DNA of 64,000 nt from Phialocephala subalpina (lineage: Eukaryota > Ascomycota > Leotiomycetes > Helotiales > Mollisiaceae), in the NCBI GenBank assembly GCA_900073065.1, contig FJOG01000068.1:124001-188000 (forward strand), read 5' to 3'. The position numbers and the translations under genes are program-made. The notes below the pieces were generated by a model. It saw only the letters and a list, made by a program, of their open reading frames with translations, made no database searches and was not told the DNA's origin. This document shows, one piece after another, positions 20,894-32,555 of this stretch. Positions within the stretch are counted from its first letter, which is position 1, and each line of letters starts with the position of its first letter.

Positions 20894-21305
20894 TGTGGGC
20901 CAGAAAGAAGGTGGTCTAAGAACTCTTTGCTTCAGGTTGGATGTCGCTCAAGATATGTTGAAGAGCTTCAATGACAAAGTAAGAGAAGTATGTCAATGTG
21001 CTATGTAAAATACGAAGAGGTTCCTTTTAATTCATATCACAATTCGAAATGCGAGCATTCGGATGTGCTGAGATCAGACACATGCAAGACTTCGGATCTT
21101 GGCATCAGGTGCTACGCAGCTAGCCTAGTCAAGCGACGTCGATCATGATCGTGCAGCAGACAATTGACAGAAGTGTCGCACAAAGGAAACATGGTATTAG
21201 ACCGTGAAAGCTCTACCGTGTCACAATGTCACATGTCTCTCGGGACAAGCCACAAGTGTATGTCTTGCTTGCTTATGCACCCCTGACAAAATAACGTTAT
21301 TCAAC
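20894..21305. other. Intergenic, no gene seen
   Basis: About 410 bases upstream of the isochorismatase-like gene and downstream of the first permease. No motif-bearing frame or repeat is visible. Confidence 0.4.
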
Positions 21306-23030
21306 TCAAAGAATGTATCGGAACCCGATGCTTCGTCCTTGCTCCTGCTCCAGCCTCTCGAGCTTTATATTCTCCCTTCCCAAGATGAATCTGATGACAA
21401 TGGCCATTGTGGCACAAAAGCAGCACACAACAGCCAATCCGATACCAGCTGGTACATACTGGGGTCCATCACTCGGTGGATACATGTAGCTCCCATATAT
21501 CCCAGCAGAATTCCCAAACATACCACAAGTAGCTACAACTACAGCTCGCTTCCCCAGTGGACGTGGAAACGATGAGGTGATCCAAGCAAGGATCATCTGG
21601 AATGGAGGAAGGATACCGATCGGCATCAAATACATCGCGAACATCCGTGGACCCGTGCCATGAGTTGTGACGACAAGTATGTTCCCAATGGCTCCAACAA
21701 GCATACACGTCGCAATGTGAAAGCTGCGTTCACGAATTTTGGAGCTGTGGTAGGAAACCAGAAGTGTGGCGAGAAGGGTCGCAAACCAAACCGGCACGGT
21801 GAGAAAGAGCGTCTCGATCTTTCCGTAGCCCAAACTATTAACTATCGTCGGGAAGAAATAGGTGAACGACTGAGCCAGGAGGTTTGAGTGATGCATGAGC
21901 ATCTGAGAAGTTAGCAAATGTCCTTGCTATTGGTGGACTTTGACTTACGAAGAGATACAGCCGCCAGTCTGAAAATGCCATCTTAAGTGCTTGTTTCCAT
22001 GTGATAGCGTTTCGATCATCCTGTTCGCCGGCAACATCTTGGGCCAGTCGCCATTGAGCATAGTGCTGTTCTTCGGTTTTGAGCCAACGGGTTGTAGCTG
22101 GATAATCGGGCATGAAGAAACTGCGTCCAGTTCAGTTTCAACTTCTTGGAGGTAACTCATCACTCACACTGCAATCATGGCAATCCCAGAGGTCGAGGCA
22201 CCCTCGATGATAAACAGCCACCGCCAACCCGCAATACCGTGGGCTGGGTTCAAGTCAGAAAGGACACCAGCCGCAATAAGACCACCGAACCTGGATACAG
22301 TCAGCACAGAGTATGTCGTTGGAGGAACCTCTGAACCAACATGTTTGCCATCGCAACACCAGTGTACAGAATCGCAATGCGATGAGCAAGCTCATCTGCT
22401 CTATACCAACTCGACATCAGGAAGATGCAGCCTCTTGAATGGGTTAGCCGGAACTTAAAATATTTGGGCATCAAACTGACGAGAAGAAGGGCGCTTCTGC
22501 AGCACCTAAGAACAAACGACAGAGGAGTTCTCCTACAAACTAATGTGTTGTTGCTTGCAAAGCACTGATCATACCCCATATCGCCATCACGCTGCAAAGA
22601 TAAAGAGATGGTTTGACTTTAGTAAGGAGTAGATTCGAGGGCAACTGGAGTAGGATATATCCGATGAAAAGAATGGACGTGATGGTGTTGAATTCTGTTC
22701 CCTTGAGGCCAAGGTCTTTCTCCAGTGTGCCGAGACGTGCTTGAGCCAACGCCGTCCTGTCGAGGAAATTTGTGAGATCTTCTGCCATGTCAATATACTT
22801 CTCAGAACTCGCGGACCACACTTACACATCAACACGATCCATGGCAGAAGATGTAAGTCGATCTTTTTTAGAAGATGCTTCGTCTTATACGCGTGCCACT
22901 CAGGGTCGTGTTGCGCAAAGTCAGTAGCAAATGCTTGCAACTCTGCATCGACATCTTTGTTGGGGTTCTTCGAGTTAGAAAGTTCATATGATTCGATGTG
23001 ATCGGACGATGCAGTCTTCAAGTCCTCCAT
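21306..23030 (-). CDS. Dal5-type MFS permease (ACS family)
   Basis: Start ATG 23030 ([20 protein letters not shown]), several short introns, stop TGA at 21306-21308. The N-terminal cytosolic region ends in a [13 protein letters not shown] helix. After the intron it reads [43 protein letters not shown] and [20 protein letters not shown], then [20 protein letters not shown]. The C-terminal half carries [24 protein letters not shown] segments near 21560. This pattern is the anion:cation symporter family of allantoate, nicotinate and hydroxy-acid permeases. About 12 membrane helices are expected. The gene is divergent from the hydroxyacid dehydrogenase across 455 bases that hold four CreA-type boxes, which suggests co-regulated uptake of its substrate. 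The substrate is unknown; an organic or sugar acid is inferred from context. Confidence 0.87.
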
Positions 23031-23168
23031 GGGTGACTGGTACGGAAGCTAATATCAATGTCTCTGAATATCTGGAAGATCATGAACTGAAATTGGAACT
23101 AGAATGAACAGATTTTGATCCGTGTCGAAGCCATGGGCTATATAGTTTTCAATGTTTGATGAGAAGGT

Positions 23169-23394
23169 GTGGGGATGAGTAGCCTCATGCCTCGAGGGAT
23201 GCGGGGTACAGTACTTCAGAGTGGCTGTGGCCGACCCAGCTACAGGCCTTCTCGCTGGCAACTGCCTGGCTTCAATCAGAGAGTATTTATTATACGACCT
23301 GTTCAATTGAATTGAAACAAGATCAAGCACTTTCAAGTTTAAAAAGGTGCGGATCGATGCACTTGCAAACTGCGGGGAATTTTCAGCACCCCAC
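23169..23394. promoter_or_regulatory. CreA-type boxes in a divergent promoter
   Basis: Four matches to SYGGRG or its complement: GTGGGG 23169-23174, GCGGGG 23201-23206, GCGGGG 23372-23377 and CCCCAC 23389-23394. The first pair lies about 140-170 bases above the permease start, the second about 90-110 bases above the dehydrogenase start. By chance about one match per 256 bases is expected, so clustering rather than presence is the signal. Confidence 0.45.
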
Positions 23395-23484
23395 CTTTCG
23401 CGGAGAGAACGCCGACATACATACAATGCTGAAGAACAGCTGCAGTGAGTCTTACTCTGCTTTCAATACTAGAAATCTCGTACA

Positions 23485-24737
23485 ATGACAAAACCAATTG
23501 TGCTGCATGTGGGTGAGCCCATCAAATACAACCATAAATTCTACGAGGAATTTCTGTCTCGGTTCGACGTGATCCGGAACGAAGATTTGGACAGAGAGTC
23601 ATTCATCAAGGCCCTCAAGAATAAAAAGTACGGTGCTTATCTATATACCCAAGAACTCCTCGGAATGAAGCAAAAATGCTGACGTGTCAATAGATATGGA
23701 GATTTCTCCGCCATATTTCGTCCTCACTTTCAGACTGGAGGAGAGATGGGACAGTGGGATGATGAGTTGATCTCGCTCCTTCCATCATCGATGCGGATCT
23801 TCGCCAGTGCTGGAGCTGGCTTCAATTGGGCCGATGTCGATGCCCTCGGTAGACGGAAGATATGGTATGCCAATGGTAAGTCGATCACTCAAAGCAAATT
23901 TTCTCAGTGTGATTTGTTTGTAGAGTTTTGCGTGTCTCGAGACTCCGAAGACGTTATCCCGGCTCTTTGCTCTCTAGATTGTGTACTGACTGCGAGATCC
24001 ACGGCATAGGAGCTGGGGCATCTGATGAAGCGGTCTCCGACACAGCATTGTATATGATTCTTTCCGTCTTTCGCAACTTCACACGCGCCCAACTTGCAGC
24101 TCGGACCGCCGACCCAGAAATCTTCAACGCAACGCACAAACTCATCGCAACAATCTCAGGAAATCCGAGAGGGCATATCCTAGGCATCACCGGCCTAGGT
24201 AACATCAGCAAAAAACTAGCCTACAAAGCAAGTGTCGCACTCGGGATGGAAATTCACTACTATGATATTGTGAGAGCCAGCGAGGAAGAGGAGAAAGAGC
24301 TTGGTGTCACATTTCACGAATCGTTGGACGCTTTGCTGAAGGTTGCAGATTGCATATCGTTGCACACTCCCTTGAATAAGCATACTCAGGATCTCATTGA
24401 CGCGAGAGCACTGAGTTTGATGAAGCCTGGATCACGGGTAGTGAACACAGCTAGAGGGCAAGTAGTCAATGAAGATGCACTGATCGCAGCCTTGGAAAGT
24501 GGTCATATCAGTGCAGCTGGTTTGGACGTTCATTATCATGAACCTCAAGTGTCTCCGAAGCTGGCAAAGATGGAGAATGTCACTTTGACAACACATATTG
24601 GTGGAGGGGCTTTAAATACGCGTATCAATTTCGAGCTCAATGCTATGAAGAACATTCTTGCAGTTGTGGGGCCTGATGGGGAGTTCAATGGAGATCCCTT
24701 AACCCCAGTCAACGCGAAAGCATTCAAAGAAGTTTAA
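23485..24737 (+). CDS. D-isomer-specific 2-hydroxyacid dehydrogenase
   Basis: Start ATG 23485. Intron 1 (about 23629-23694) joins KALKNKK to YGDFSAIFRP; intron 2 (about 23878-24009) joins WYANG to AGASDEAVSD. Stop TAA follows KAFKEV. The catalytic half reads QWDDELISLLPSSMRIFASA and GFNWADVDALGRRKIWYANG. The NAD-binding core is GHILGITGLGNISKKLAYKA. The active-site Arg lies in VNTARGQVVNEDAL, the Glu in GLDVHYHEPQVS and the His in LTTHIGGGALNT. The family reduces 2-keto acids (glyoxylate, hydroxypyruvate and others) or oxidises D-2-hydroxy acids in the cytosol. Its place between two Dal5-type permeases and near an aldo-keto reductase and aldolase suggests a role in sugar-acid or hydroxy-acid catabolism. 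Confidence 0.9.
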
Positions 24738-24840
24738 TCAAATCGAAAGGCATTTGATTCTCGTTTACTGCAACATGCAAACTTATGATCTTGCCCCTGG
24801 TGTCTTGCCTTGCACTGGACGATGATTATCGCTCGCATAA

Positions 24841-24939
24841 GTGGGGGAAGCTCCAAGCAAGCGGCTGGAAGGGAGCGCTTTTCCCCGCGGAACTACCCCG
24901 CCGCACTTCCCTCCGTTATTCTGGGGTGCCGATCTGGGG
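24841..24939. promoter_or_regulatory. Cluster of CreA-type boxes before the second permease
   Basis: GTGGGG 24841-24846, CCCCGC 24883-24888, CCCCGC 24896-24901, CTGGGG 24921-24926 and CTGGGG 24934-24939: five matches to SYGGRG on either strand within 99 bases, 124-222 bases above the ATG at 25063. This is the densest such cluster in the block and suggests carbon-catabolite control. Confidence 0.5.
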
Positions 24940-25062
24940 TAACGTGGCCCACGCTTTCTCACAGGCTTGACTCAAGCTATATCAGATGCTCCGACAACCA
25001 GAATATCGGGAAGTAGATCATCATCCAGCCTTTGATGCTCTAAGGAACAACACGACTTGACT

Positions 25063-26785
25063 ATGGACAACATTTCTCTGAAGCCCGATGTTGAGGCAGT
25101 TGAGACTATCATCAAGCCTACCAACCAACTTCCCCTCCCAGATGAGCTCCTGCACTTTGACGATGAAGGCATCCAGAGCTTGGAGAAAGGCCTCGTAAAG
25201 CGTTTGGACTGGACTTTGATGCCTGTTGTTGTTCTGCTGTTTCTGCTCAATATTCTTGATCGGAACAATATCGCCAACGCAAAGGTTGCTGGTTTACCCA
25301 AGACTCTGGGGATCTCGGACGGTCAATACAACACTTGCCTCATGATTTTCTATGTCGGATGTAAGATTCAATATACCCTCACCACCTGGTTTTGAAGTGT
25401 GTTATGATGTCTGACAGCCTGCAGATGTTCTTACGCAAGTCCCTTCGAACCTCATCATCCGCAAGGTCCGTCCATCGATCTATATCTGTGCCATCACATC
25501 TGCTTGGGGCATCGTCTCCATGTCTCAAGGTTTCACTCGAAACTTTGCAGGATTATTCGCTTCTCGATTCATTCTCGGGCTCGTTGAAGGTAGGTCCCCA
25601 ACGCCTGGAATTTTAGTAAATGCTCATCGCTTGTAGCGCCATTCTTGCCAGGAGTGTTCTTCTTGATGAGTTGCTGGTACAAGAGAACAGAACTACCACC
25701 TAGAATTGCTTTCTTGTACGGTGCCAACATGCTTGCCAGCGCGTTTGGTGGACTCATAGCTGCTGGCATCATAGCTAGAATGGAGGGCAAATTAGGGAGG
25801 CCTGCCTGGGTGAGTTGCTCTCCGAACTCCATAGTTCGAAGTACATCTGACTTTGACGAGGAATGGCTTTTCATCATCGAAGGCTCAATGACGATCATCA
25901 TTGCGCTGCTCGTCATGCCCATCCTCCCAGATTATCCTCTCCAGAAAGTCAGCAAGCTTATATCTTATGAGCAACAACTCTTCGCTGAATGGCGAATACG
26001 CAAAGAGAACGCCGGTATTCGCGACGAAGATCCAGAGTCCATCCTGTGGGGCTTGAAGCAGGCTTTGATCGACCCCAAATTGTACATGTTCATCGTCCTT
26101 CAGATGTCCCTGATAACTGCACAATCCTTCACCAATTTTTTCCCTAGCATTGTCGGTACACTTGGATACAACACCACGATCACGCTGTTACTTACAGCTC
26201 CGCCGTATGTGCTTGCATTCATCACGTCCCTCGCGATCTCGTTCCATGCTGCGCACAAACAAGAGCGAGGGTGGCACATTGCAGTCCCTATGATGTTCGC
26301 TCTCTTGGGAAATCTGATGGTAGGTTACGTTTGAGCACCCACTCGAATTGACACGCACTGACCATCTTTAGGCCATGTTCGTACCAACTCTTGGTGGACG
26401 CTACTTCTCGATGTTTCTCATGTGTGCCGGGTCATACTCCCCATACAATCTTTGTGTTTCCTGGCTCAGCGCATCACTTCCTCGGCCGGCGTCCAAGCGT
26501 GCCGCCTCTCTTGCCATCATCAATTTGATGGGAGCAGGGATCGCACATTTCTACACTTCTTACGCATTCCCGGACACCCAGAAACCGCGTTACTATGGCG
26601 GCGGCTCAATGATGTGCGCTGCATCCTTGATCTGTGCTCTCACGGCGATTGGTATCAAATACTACCTCAAGCGCGAGAACAGCCGATTTGAAAGAGAAGA
26701 AATGGGCGGTGAGGTTCCTGCCAGAACTATCAAGGCGAGCAAAAGTGGCAGTGAAGCTGTTGTCAGCTTCAGATATGTCCACTAA
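25063..26785 (+). CDS. Dal5-type MFS permease (ACS family)
   Basis: Start ATG 25063 (MDNISLKPDVEAVETI); the frame is open three codons earlier only from a TTG. Introns near 25361, 25590 and 26325 are supported by frame changes. Sequence: KRLDWTLMPVVVLLFLLNIL, DRNNIANAKVAGLPKTLGIS, QVPSNLIIRKVRPSIYICAI, FLPGVFFLMSCWYKRTELPP and EEWLFIIEGSMTIIIALLVM. After a cytosolic loop come the second six helices, ending YYLKRENSRFEREEMGG. This is the same family as the permease at 21306 but clearly diverged, so it is not a recent duplicate. Members import allantoate, nicotinate, phthalate or hydroxy acids with protons. It is downstream of and parallel to the hydroxyacid dehydrogenase. Confidence 0.87.
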
Positions 26786-27386
26786 GCCCTGCTGGTCGAG
26801 ATCTTCTCGATTGCGACCTCGAGTCTATAGAGTAAAATGACAGCATGTGGAGTTTGGAACAATGGCTTTGGTCTTGTGACATAGTATTAACCCTATGTAG
26901 AGGGAATGAAAGTCAAAGAAATTGTAGGGAGGCGGCGCCCCTCCTAGCCCGAAACTCAGAGGGGTGGGCTCGCTTAAATGACGCGCTAGGGCACAATCGG
27001 TCACAGTGTAGCGTATTCGCTTAAACAAGTCAGCTGACATTTCGACCCGGTGGTGCTCTTTCTGATCTCCCCTGTAGTTTTCGTCGTGACCCCTTCACAA
27101 GGTTTCGGGCAATGCTTGTGTTCTCAAACATTGACGAAGCGCATCCTGGTCTTCTCAGCACTACGGACATTAACCATTTTGTGCCTCATTGTGACAGACA
27201 TCCGTATATCAGATGAAAGCACAGGCCAAGATTGTAATGGCTTGGCAGGTAGATATAGATTAAAATTTAGTGGAAGTAATATCGAAGATAAATCGGAAAA
27301 GCAAACGGTCTCGATCAAGGAATAGGCTCGGAGAATTAACCTTGACAGGAGCAGGAAGTTTCCGGCGCTCGCCAGCGAGTGTAAAA
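26786..27386. other. Intergenic, no gene seen
   Basis: Downstream of the second permease. The open frames here (up to about 155 codons, 27270-27737) have random-looking composition and no motif. The right part is the promoter of the DenD-like pseudogene. Confidence 0.4.
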
Positions 27387-27423
27387 GTGGGGAAGAGCTA
27401 CTCACACCCCGCACTTTGTGGGG
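27387..27423. promoter_or_regulatory. CreA-type boxes above the DenD-like pseudogene
   Basis: GTGGGG 27387-27392, CCCCGC 27407-27412 and GTGGGG 27418-27423: three matches within 37 bases, about 363-399 bases above the ATG at 27786. The promoter signature survives although the gene is dead. Confidence 0.4.
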
Positions 27424-27785
27424 AGTCACCACGATTCATTCGGCTCGTCTATCTCAGTAAGGACGAGTTATATCGTCATCTCGCTCTTCTCTCCGGCACT
27501 CCGCATTGCCCCGTCAAGGGGAATGCTCAGCTCGGGCATCTCTCCGCCTGTCCCTCCGCTCTTGTGCCCCTCGGATTTCTCCCTGCTTCGCTAGAGTTAG
27601 CCTCGCAACTCCTCCGCGAGCAACGGAAAGTGAGCCGGCGGAGATGCGTTCGATGGGCAAGGAAATCATGCCGTACACACATGAACAACCTGTGCCGAAG
27701 AGTATACAGTCGTAGGAGGCAGGAAGTGCGTTATTGATCGCGAATTGGCAGTAGATTCCGTCGCAATCTAGAAGAACGCACCACT

Positions 27786-28742
27786 ATGGATTTAATCGAG
27801 AAACTAGATTCCACAATCCTTATCACAGGTGCGGGAGGATTTCTGGGACAAGAACTGGCAGCAGCTCTACTCGAATCCGAGCCAACAGCGTATCTCGTGC
27901 TAGCTGATGTCGTGACACGCGAAAAGAATCACCACCATCTAAGCAGATCTTGCGTTGACAAGGGCCGTCATTCCCTTCTTCAACCAACCTTTGCAGCATG
28001 TTATCTCCTGCATGGAATCATGTCTGGCTGAGCCGAAGCATATCTGGACTAGGGCTCAAGGTGAACCTCGACTCCTTCCGCCTCATCCTGGACAACCTGA
28101 GACACAATCAACGTGGTGTCAAGGTCATCTTTTCATCCTCTCTTGCTGTTTATGGACCGTCTCAGTCTGGTCGGGTCACCGGTGAGAAGACGATCCCGAT
28201 CCCACAATCATCTTATGGCGCGGAGAAATTGATCGTCGAGACCTTGGTAAATGATTTCTCCAGGAGAGGCCTGATAGATGGACGAATTTGTCGACTTCCA
28301 ACAGTCATCGTTCGGCCCGGCGTACCGTCAGCGGCAGCGTCCTCGTTTGCCTCTGGTATTGTGAGAGAATCTTTAAATGGCGAAGGAATATTCTCCCGGT
28401 CGGACAGGACTTGGAAATGTGGGTAGCATCTCCCAAGAACGTGGTGAAGAATTTGGTGGCGATCAAAGATGTACCAAAGGACAAATTTGGAGCTGCGCAA
28501 GGGAGGACAGTCAATTTGCCAGGGCAGACTGTGACTGTTCGAGAAATACTAGAGTGATTGGAAGCAGTCGGAGGCAAAGACAACGAAACCTCGTCGAAGA
28601 GAGGCAAGACGCAAAAATTGAAGCCATTATTGCTAGCTGGCCAGCTAGATTTGACACGAGTCCCACACGGAGACCTGGCATGTCGGAGGACATTTCCCTA
28701 AAGGATGAAATTGAGTCTTGTGCGAAAACTTTAGCCACTTGA
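27786..28742 (+). pseudogene. Decayed DenD-like (D-erythronate dehydrogenase) gene
   Basis: Intact segments in order: TILITGAGGFLGQELAAALL (Rossmann motif), ADLALTRAVIPFFNQP, LLHGIMSG, AEAYLD, KVNLDSFRLILDNLRHNQRG, VIFSSSLAVYGPSQSG, PQSSYGAEKLIVETLVNDFS, DGRICRLPTVIVRPGVPSAA, DLEMWVASPKNVVKNLVAIK, GRTVNLPGQTVTVREILE and SWPARFDTSP. This is the order of the DenD branch of NAD-dependent epimerase/dehydratases. Lesions: frame changes near 27960 and 28010, TGA at 28029-28031, a one-base loss near 28050 that creates TAG at 28050-28052, a frame change near 28385, TGA at 28555-28557 and another shift near 28590. No intron set repairs this. The SYK-type catalytic Ser and Tyr are present, so the ancestor was active. 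It converges on the regulator gene, ending 12 bases from that gene's stop. Confidence 0.85.
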
Positions 28743-28754
28743 AGGATGCTTGTA

Positions 28755-30963
28755 TCATAGAAGACCAAACCCAGGATAATTGAAATCGAAGTGGCCAGTC
28801 TCAAAATGTAAAAAGGGCGTGGAGGCGGGGTCCATCTCGTTGCCGCCAAATGTGTTCCCAAGGGTTTGCCCGAATAAAGGCTCGACCCCATATCCGTTCA
28901 CTTGAAGCTGGGGTGATCCGTTGATATAAGTCATTCCTCCTGGAGTATTTGCTTTGGGAGTAAGAAGATTCGGGTAAGCACTGGGACTCGTGATCTTCTT
29001 CGCAGCGAGCTTCTCAAGACCATCAGCCATTAGATGAACCAGATGCCATTTACCAACTGCCGTTGATCGAAATAGCTGAACGAGTCTAGAAGTGAGGTTC
29101 AGGACCACCGAGTCTTCGATAAACTGTCCAGTATATTGTGCTGCTACCTTGAGAAGGAATACGCAAGCGAAGGCTGTCATGGTGTGAAGATAATGAGGTA
29201 TGCCAACAAGGCCCTCACGTAGGTCAGGATCCATGAGAAGAGATTCGACGATGGACGTCGCAGCAGAAACCGCCGCCATCGCATTCTCGCAGAAATGTGG
29301 TGGCACAGGTGCGTCTTTGAGGCCGCGAAAGACATGGCTATGGAGGTGAAGCTTGGCGAAATGGTGATGCAAGATGACTCCTTTCGCAGGAAATTCTCCG
29401 ATGACCTGGTGTTCTCCTGGAAGCCGAATTCAGTCTGGGAAATGCTAAAGCCGTAGGGACGGGCAATACATACGCTGCAATTCACTACTCCACATTCCCA
29501 TCCACTGATCAATCTGGCGACTGAAACTTGCCAGTTGAGTCGCGAAGCCGCGCGGAACAGGCTCACCTGTGTCAGGGCCAAACAATTCTCGTACATTGCT
29601 GAGGATCACGAGAAGGGCCACCTGGCTGATGAGTCGTTTGTCGGACTCTGTCGATACAGGTGCCTTAAGAAAAGCTTCCCATCCCACAATGGCGAAGTCC
29701 TCTCGGACGATTGAAGGCCGACCATAGAGAATAGATAAATGATGGTCGCAGATATAGAGAATGTACCACAACCTAAGACAATCGGCAGCCTCCTCATTAT
29801 TCTCAGAAATGACGCGGTGATAGTTGGCATTGAGGTTGACTTCCGTTGCCCGCCGAATTGCATATCCAGACAGTGTCCATGAAATGTCGCTCAACCAATA
29901 AGAACCAATGCACATGGCCCGGAGATGTTCTCGATCGATACGTCGATTGAACATCGATGCTGCCATAAGACGCCTGAACTCTCGGTTGCAAGGGCCGTAG
30001 AGGTGATTGCTGTGCGGGTCATGTAGCGCTGCTACAGTACAGATGCAGGCTGTGAGAATCGGCGACTGTCGGCGGAGGCTCTCAAGATCTTTGCAGCTCC
30101 CTCCAATCATGTACATAAAGTGATCTAACCTATCTAGATACAGTCGAAGAAGTCGTTCGGCATCTTCGACGCTGAGTTGACCATTTGAAATGAAGTCATT
30201 GATGACCTGTCCATTGCCGTTGGTGGTACGAGAGTTATCTGCCGGATCGTCTGAGCGGAGAGCTCGCAGTCTGGTGATCTGATATAGAGACTCGATGGGG
30301 ACATGAGGTAATTCGTCATCTTTGGGTGAGACTCGTGGCGAGGCATCACATGATGGTCCTGGATCATCTCGTGGTGGAAGATCTTCTTCTACTGAGAGGG
30401 CTCGTGGGTCTCCAGGGGAGGTCTGTAGTTGAGGAAGTGGTGGAAGAGAGAGCCTATTCAGAACTTCTTGAAGAGCAGAATGTATGTGCTCCAAGTCTCC
30501 AGATACCGTGCTCTTCCATCTAGCAGAAGTTAGCGTACAAGAAAGACTCACAAATCGAAAACTCGGTCCAACGAAGACTTGAAAGTCAAATGAAAATATC
30601 TTAGTGGAGAATTGTCTTACTGTGATCTTTCTTCAATGAGAGTCTGGAGACTTTTGTTCAATGCACATGCGAGGCCCCTCTCTGTACACCGTCGACAGGG
30701 CGGTCCACTTTCGTCCATGAGACATTTGATCTCGATGCACTGTCAGCACCCATCTCGCTACAACCAGGGAGTATCACACCAACCTTCAGTTTTCGACATG
30801 CTGCACAGGCTTTCACCTTCCTCGATATGGAAGGCTGAGATGCCGGATGGAAGTCCGGGATGGGCTCTGCAACGCGTGGGCGCTGGATCCTTGGTGAAGT
30901 ACCATGGTGAGATGGGACATTGGTTGCTTGAGACCATGTTCTTTTCGTCGTATTGGAGTACAT
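28755..30963 (-). CDS. Zn2Cys6 transcription factor, likely cluster regulator
   Basis: The best start is ATG 30963 (MYSNTTKRTWSQATN); the frame extends upstream only from GTG. An intron at about 30794-30740, donor gttggt and acceptor atcgag, rebuilds a perfect binuclear cluster: CAACRKLKIKC, then CLMDESGPPCRRCTERGLAC (C-x2-C-x6-C-x8-C-x2-C-x6-C). After a second intron (about 30624-30522) come a Pro/Asp-rich linker and the fungal-specific regulatory domain (DAERLLRLYLDRLDHFMYMI, SPILTACICTVAALH, LRLWYILYICDHHLSILYGR). A third intron (about 29470-29410) leads to the C-terminal helices and a Gly/Asn-rich tail ending YPGFGLL. Family members bind CGG-type sites and control nearby catabolic genes. 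Its location between the dehydrogenase/permease half and the reductase/aldolase half makes it the probable local activator. Confidence 0.87.
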
Positions 30964-31106
30964 ATCGTCAAAAGATGGAGGGGTCTTGCGACTCTCAAGG
31001 TGGACGGCGAGGAGTTTGAGCCTCAAGAAGGCATTCGGAAATGGGGGCACAGTCGGAGCAATGAGCTCCTAGCCACAATTGGGCCCGACATGCGTGCACC
31101 ATTGCT

Positions 31107-31128
31107 GCGGGGTTGTGGGGAGGCGGAG
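31107..31128. promoter_or_regulatory. CreA-type boxes above the regulator gene
   Basis: GCGGGG 31107-31112, GTGGGG 31115-31120 and GCGGAG 31123-31128: three matches within 22 bases, 144-165 bases above the regulator ATG at 30963. Confidence 0.45.
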
Positions 31129-31241
31129 AGAAAAGGGGCTGGATGTTTGGAAGTGAACCATAACCTTACAATGACAGCCTCAGGCAACAGCACCTGTTTA
31201 TCACTGCTCTTCAACACATACTTTGCTCTAATTTATCGCCT

Positions 31242-32225
31242 CTATGCTATGGAGGCATCATCGTCATGGAATATCGTGGTACCCCAATTTGGTCTGTTGA
31301 ATCTTCTCCCCTCTGTCTTAGCAAGCTGGTTGAGCCCATCAATGTCCGCCTGATCTAATTCGAGTCTCTGCAGATTCGTCCTAATACGTTCCTCGGTGAC
31401 ACTCTTGGGAATCACACTCCACCCCCGACTTACGCCCCAAGACAGCAGAACCTGTGCCGGCGCGGCCTTCCTCTTCTCGGAGACTCGATGAACAGCTGCA
31501 TTCGTGTGTAGGGTGCTCCCTTTGCCTCCGAGAGGGCCGAATGCCGTTTGGTGTATATGGTGTTTCCGACAATACTCGTTGAGCTTGTTCTGAGGCAACA
31601 ATGGATGCAGTTCTGTCTGATTGACAGCTGGCACAATCTTCGCAGACTTGAGAAGCTTCTCAAGATTAACGGTCGAGAAGTTGGCGACTCCAATGGCCCG
31701 CACTAAGCCAGTGTCCAGCAGCTTCTCCATTTCTGCCCAGGTCTTGGTGAAGTCCCAATCTTGCGCATGCTGCGTCCGATCCTCTTTTCCAAAGTTTGGC
31801 GCATTCACATCGTTTGGAGGCAACGATATCGGCCAATGCATTAGATACAGGTCGACGTACTCGAGTTGGAGGTCTGCGAGGGATTTTCGAAGGGCAGATT
31901 CGACCTGGGAATGCTGCGAAGACCACAACTTCGTCGTGATGAACAAATCCGACCGTGACACGGTTTTGTCACTGAAACACTCTTGAAGTGCCTCCCCAAT
32001 TTCCTTCTCGTTCCAGTATAATGGTGCACAGTCGAGGTGTTTGTAGCCGCACTTCAATGCAGTCCTCACTGCTCTTCCAGCTTCACCTGCTGGAGCTTGC
32101 CATGTCCCAAAGCCCTGCGGAGTAATCAGTCAGTGGAGATGCAAAGTACGCAGCATGCATTATAGTACCACAGCAGGTATTTCTGCACCTGTATTCAAGG
32201 TAAAGAGTTTTTGTGGCGTCGTCAT
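31242..32225 (-). CDS. Aldo-keto reductase
   Basis: Start ATG 32225 (MTTPQKLFTLNTGAEIPAV). One intron, about 32168-32115, joins it to GFGTWQAPAGEAGRAVRTAL. Stop TGA/TAG region at 31242 after FHDDDASIA; about 310 residues. The AKR tetrad is visible: Asp in YKHLDCAPLYWNE, Tyr in the same motif, Lys in LFITTKLWSS and His in VDLYLMHWPI. NADPH-site segments are NQTELHPLLPQNKL, SWGVSRGWSVIPKSV and EERIRTNLQ. These cytosolic enzymes reduce aldehydes and ketones with NADPH; in fungi they include glyceraldehyde and hexuronate reductases such as GaaA and GaaD. Adjacency to a DHDPS-type aldolase on the same strand (331 bases) recalls the aldolase plus glyceraldehyde-reductase pair of uronate breakdown, but assignment to GaaA or GaaD is not justified from sequence alone. 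Confidence 0.9.
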
Positions 32226-32347
32226 TGTCCTTTTCGTTACGTTCCTGCTCCGCTTCAAGTTCACACATCTGCCGAATGTTTCCAGGCGGCGCTTTTATTC
32301 TCATCCGCAAGCTTTAATGCTCTGCACGAGGACCACCGGCAAGAAGG

Positions 32348-32370
32348 GCGGGGCGGGGAGAAGACCGGGG
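32348..32370. promoter_or_regulatory. CreA-type boxes above the aldo-keto reductase
   Basis: GCGGGG 32348-32353, GCGGGG 32353-32358 (sharing one base) and CCGGGG 32365-32370, 123-145 bases above the ATG at 32225. They form a G-rich stretch. Confidence 0.45.
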
Positions 32371-32555
32371 AACATGTTGATACTCAATATGGAAGGGAGA
32401 ATGGAGTTTGATGGAATTTGAGCTCATACTGCCCTAAATCTCGCATGCAGCTGCAAATTCATGTTCAAAGCGAGAGAGTTTCTATCAAATAATGATCAAT
32501 ATACTTCATGTGAGACACGATGTAGTACTGGATGTATTAGGTTCCATTCATTCCT

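Noticed and set aside
27270..27737. 155-codon plus-strand frame above the DenD-like pseudogene
   Set aside because: Arg/Ser-rich chance frame across a promoter; no domain and no continuation into the downstream gene.
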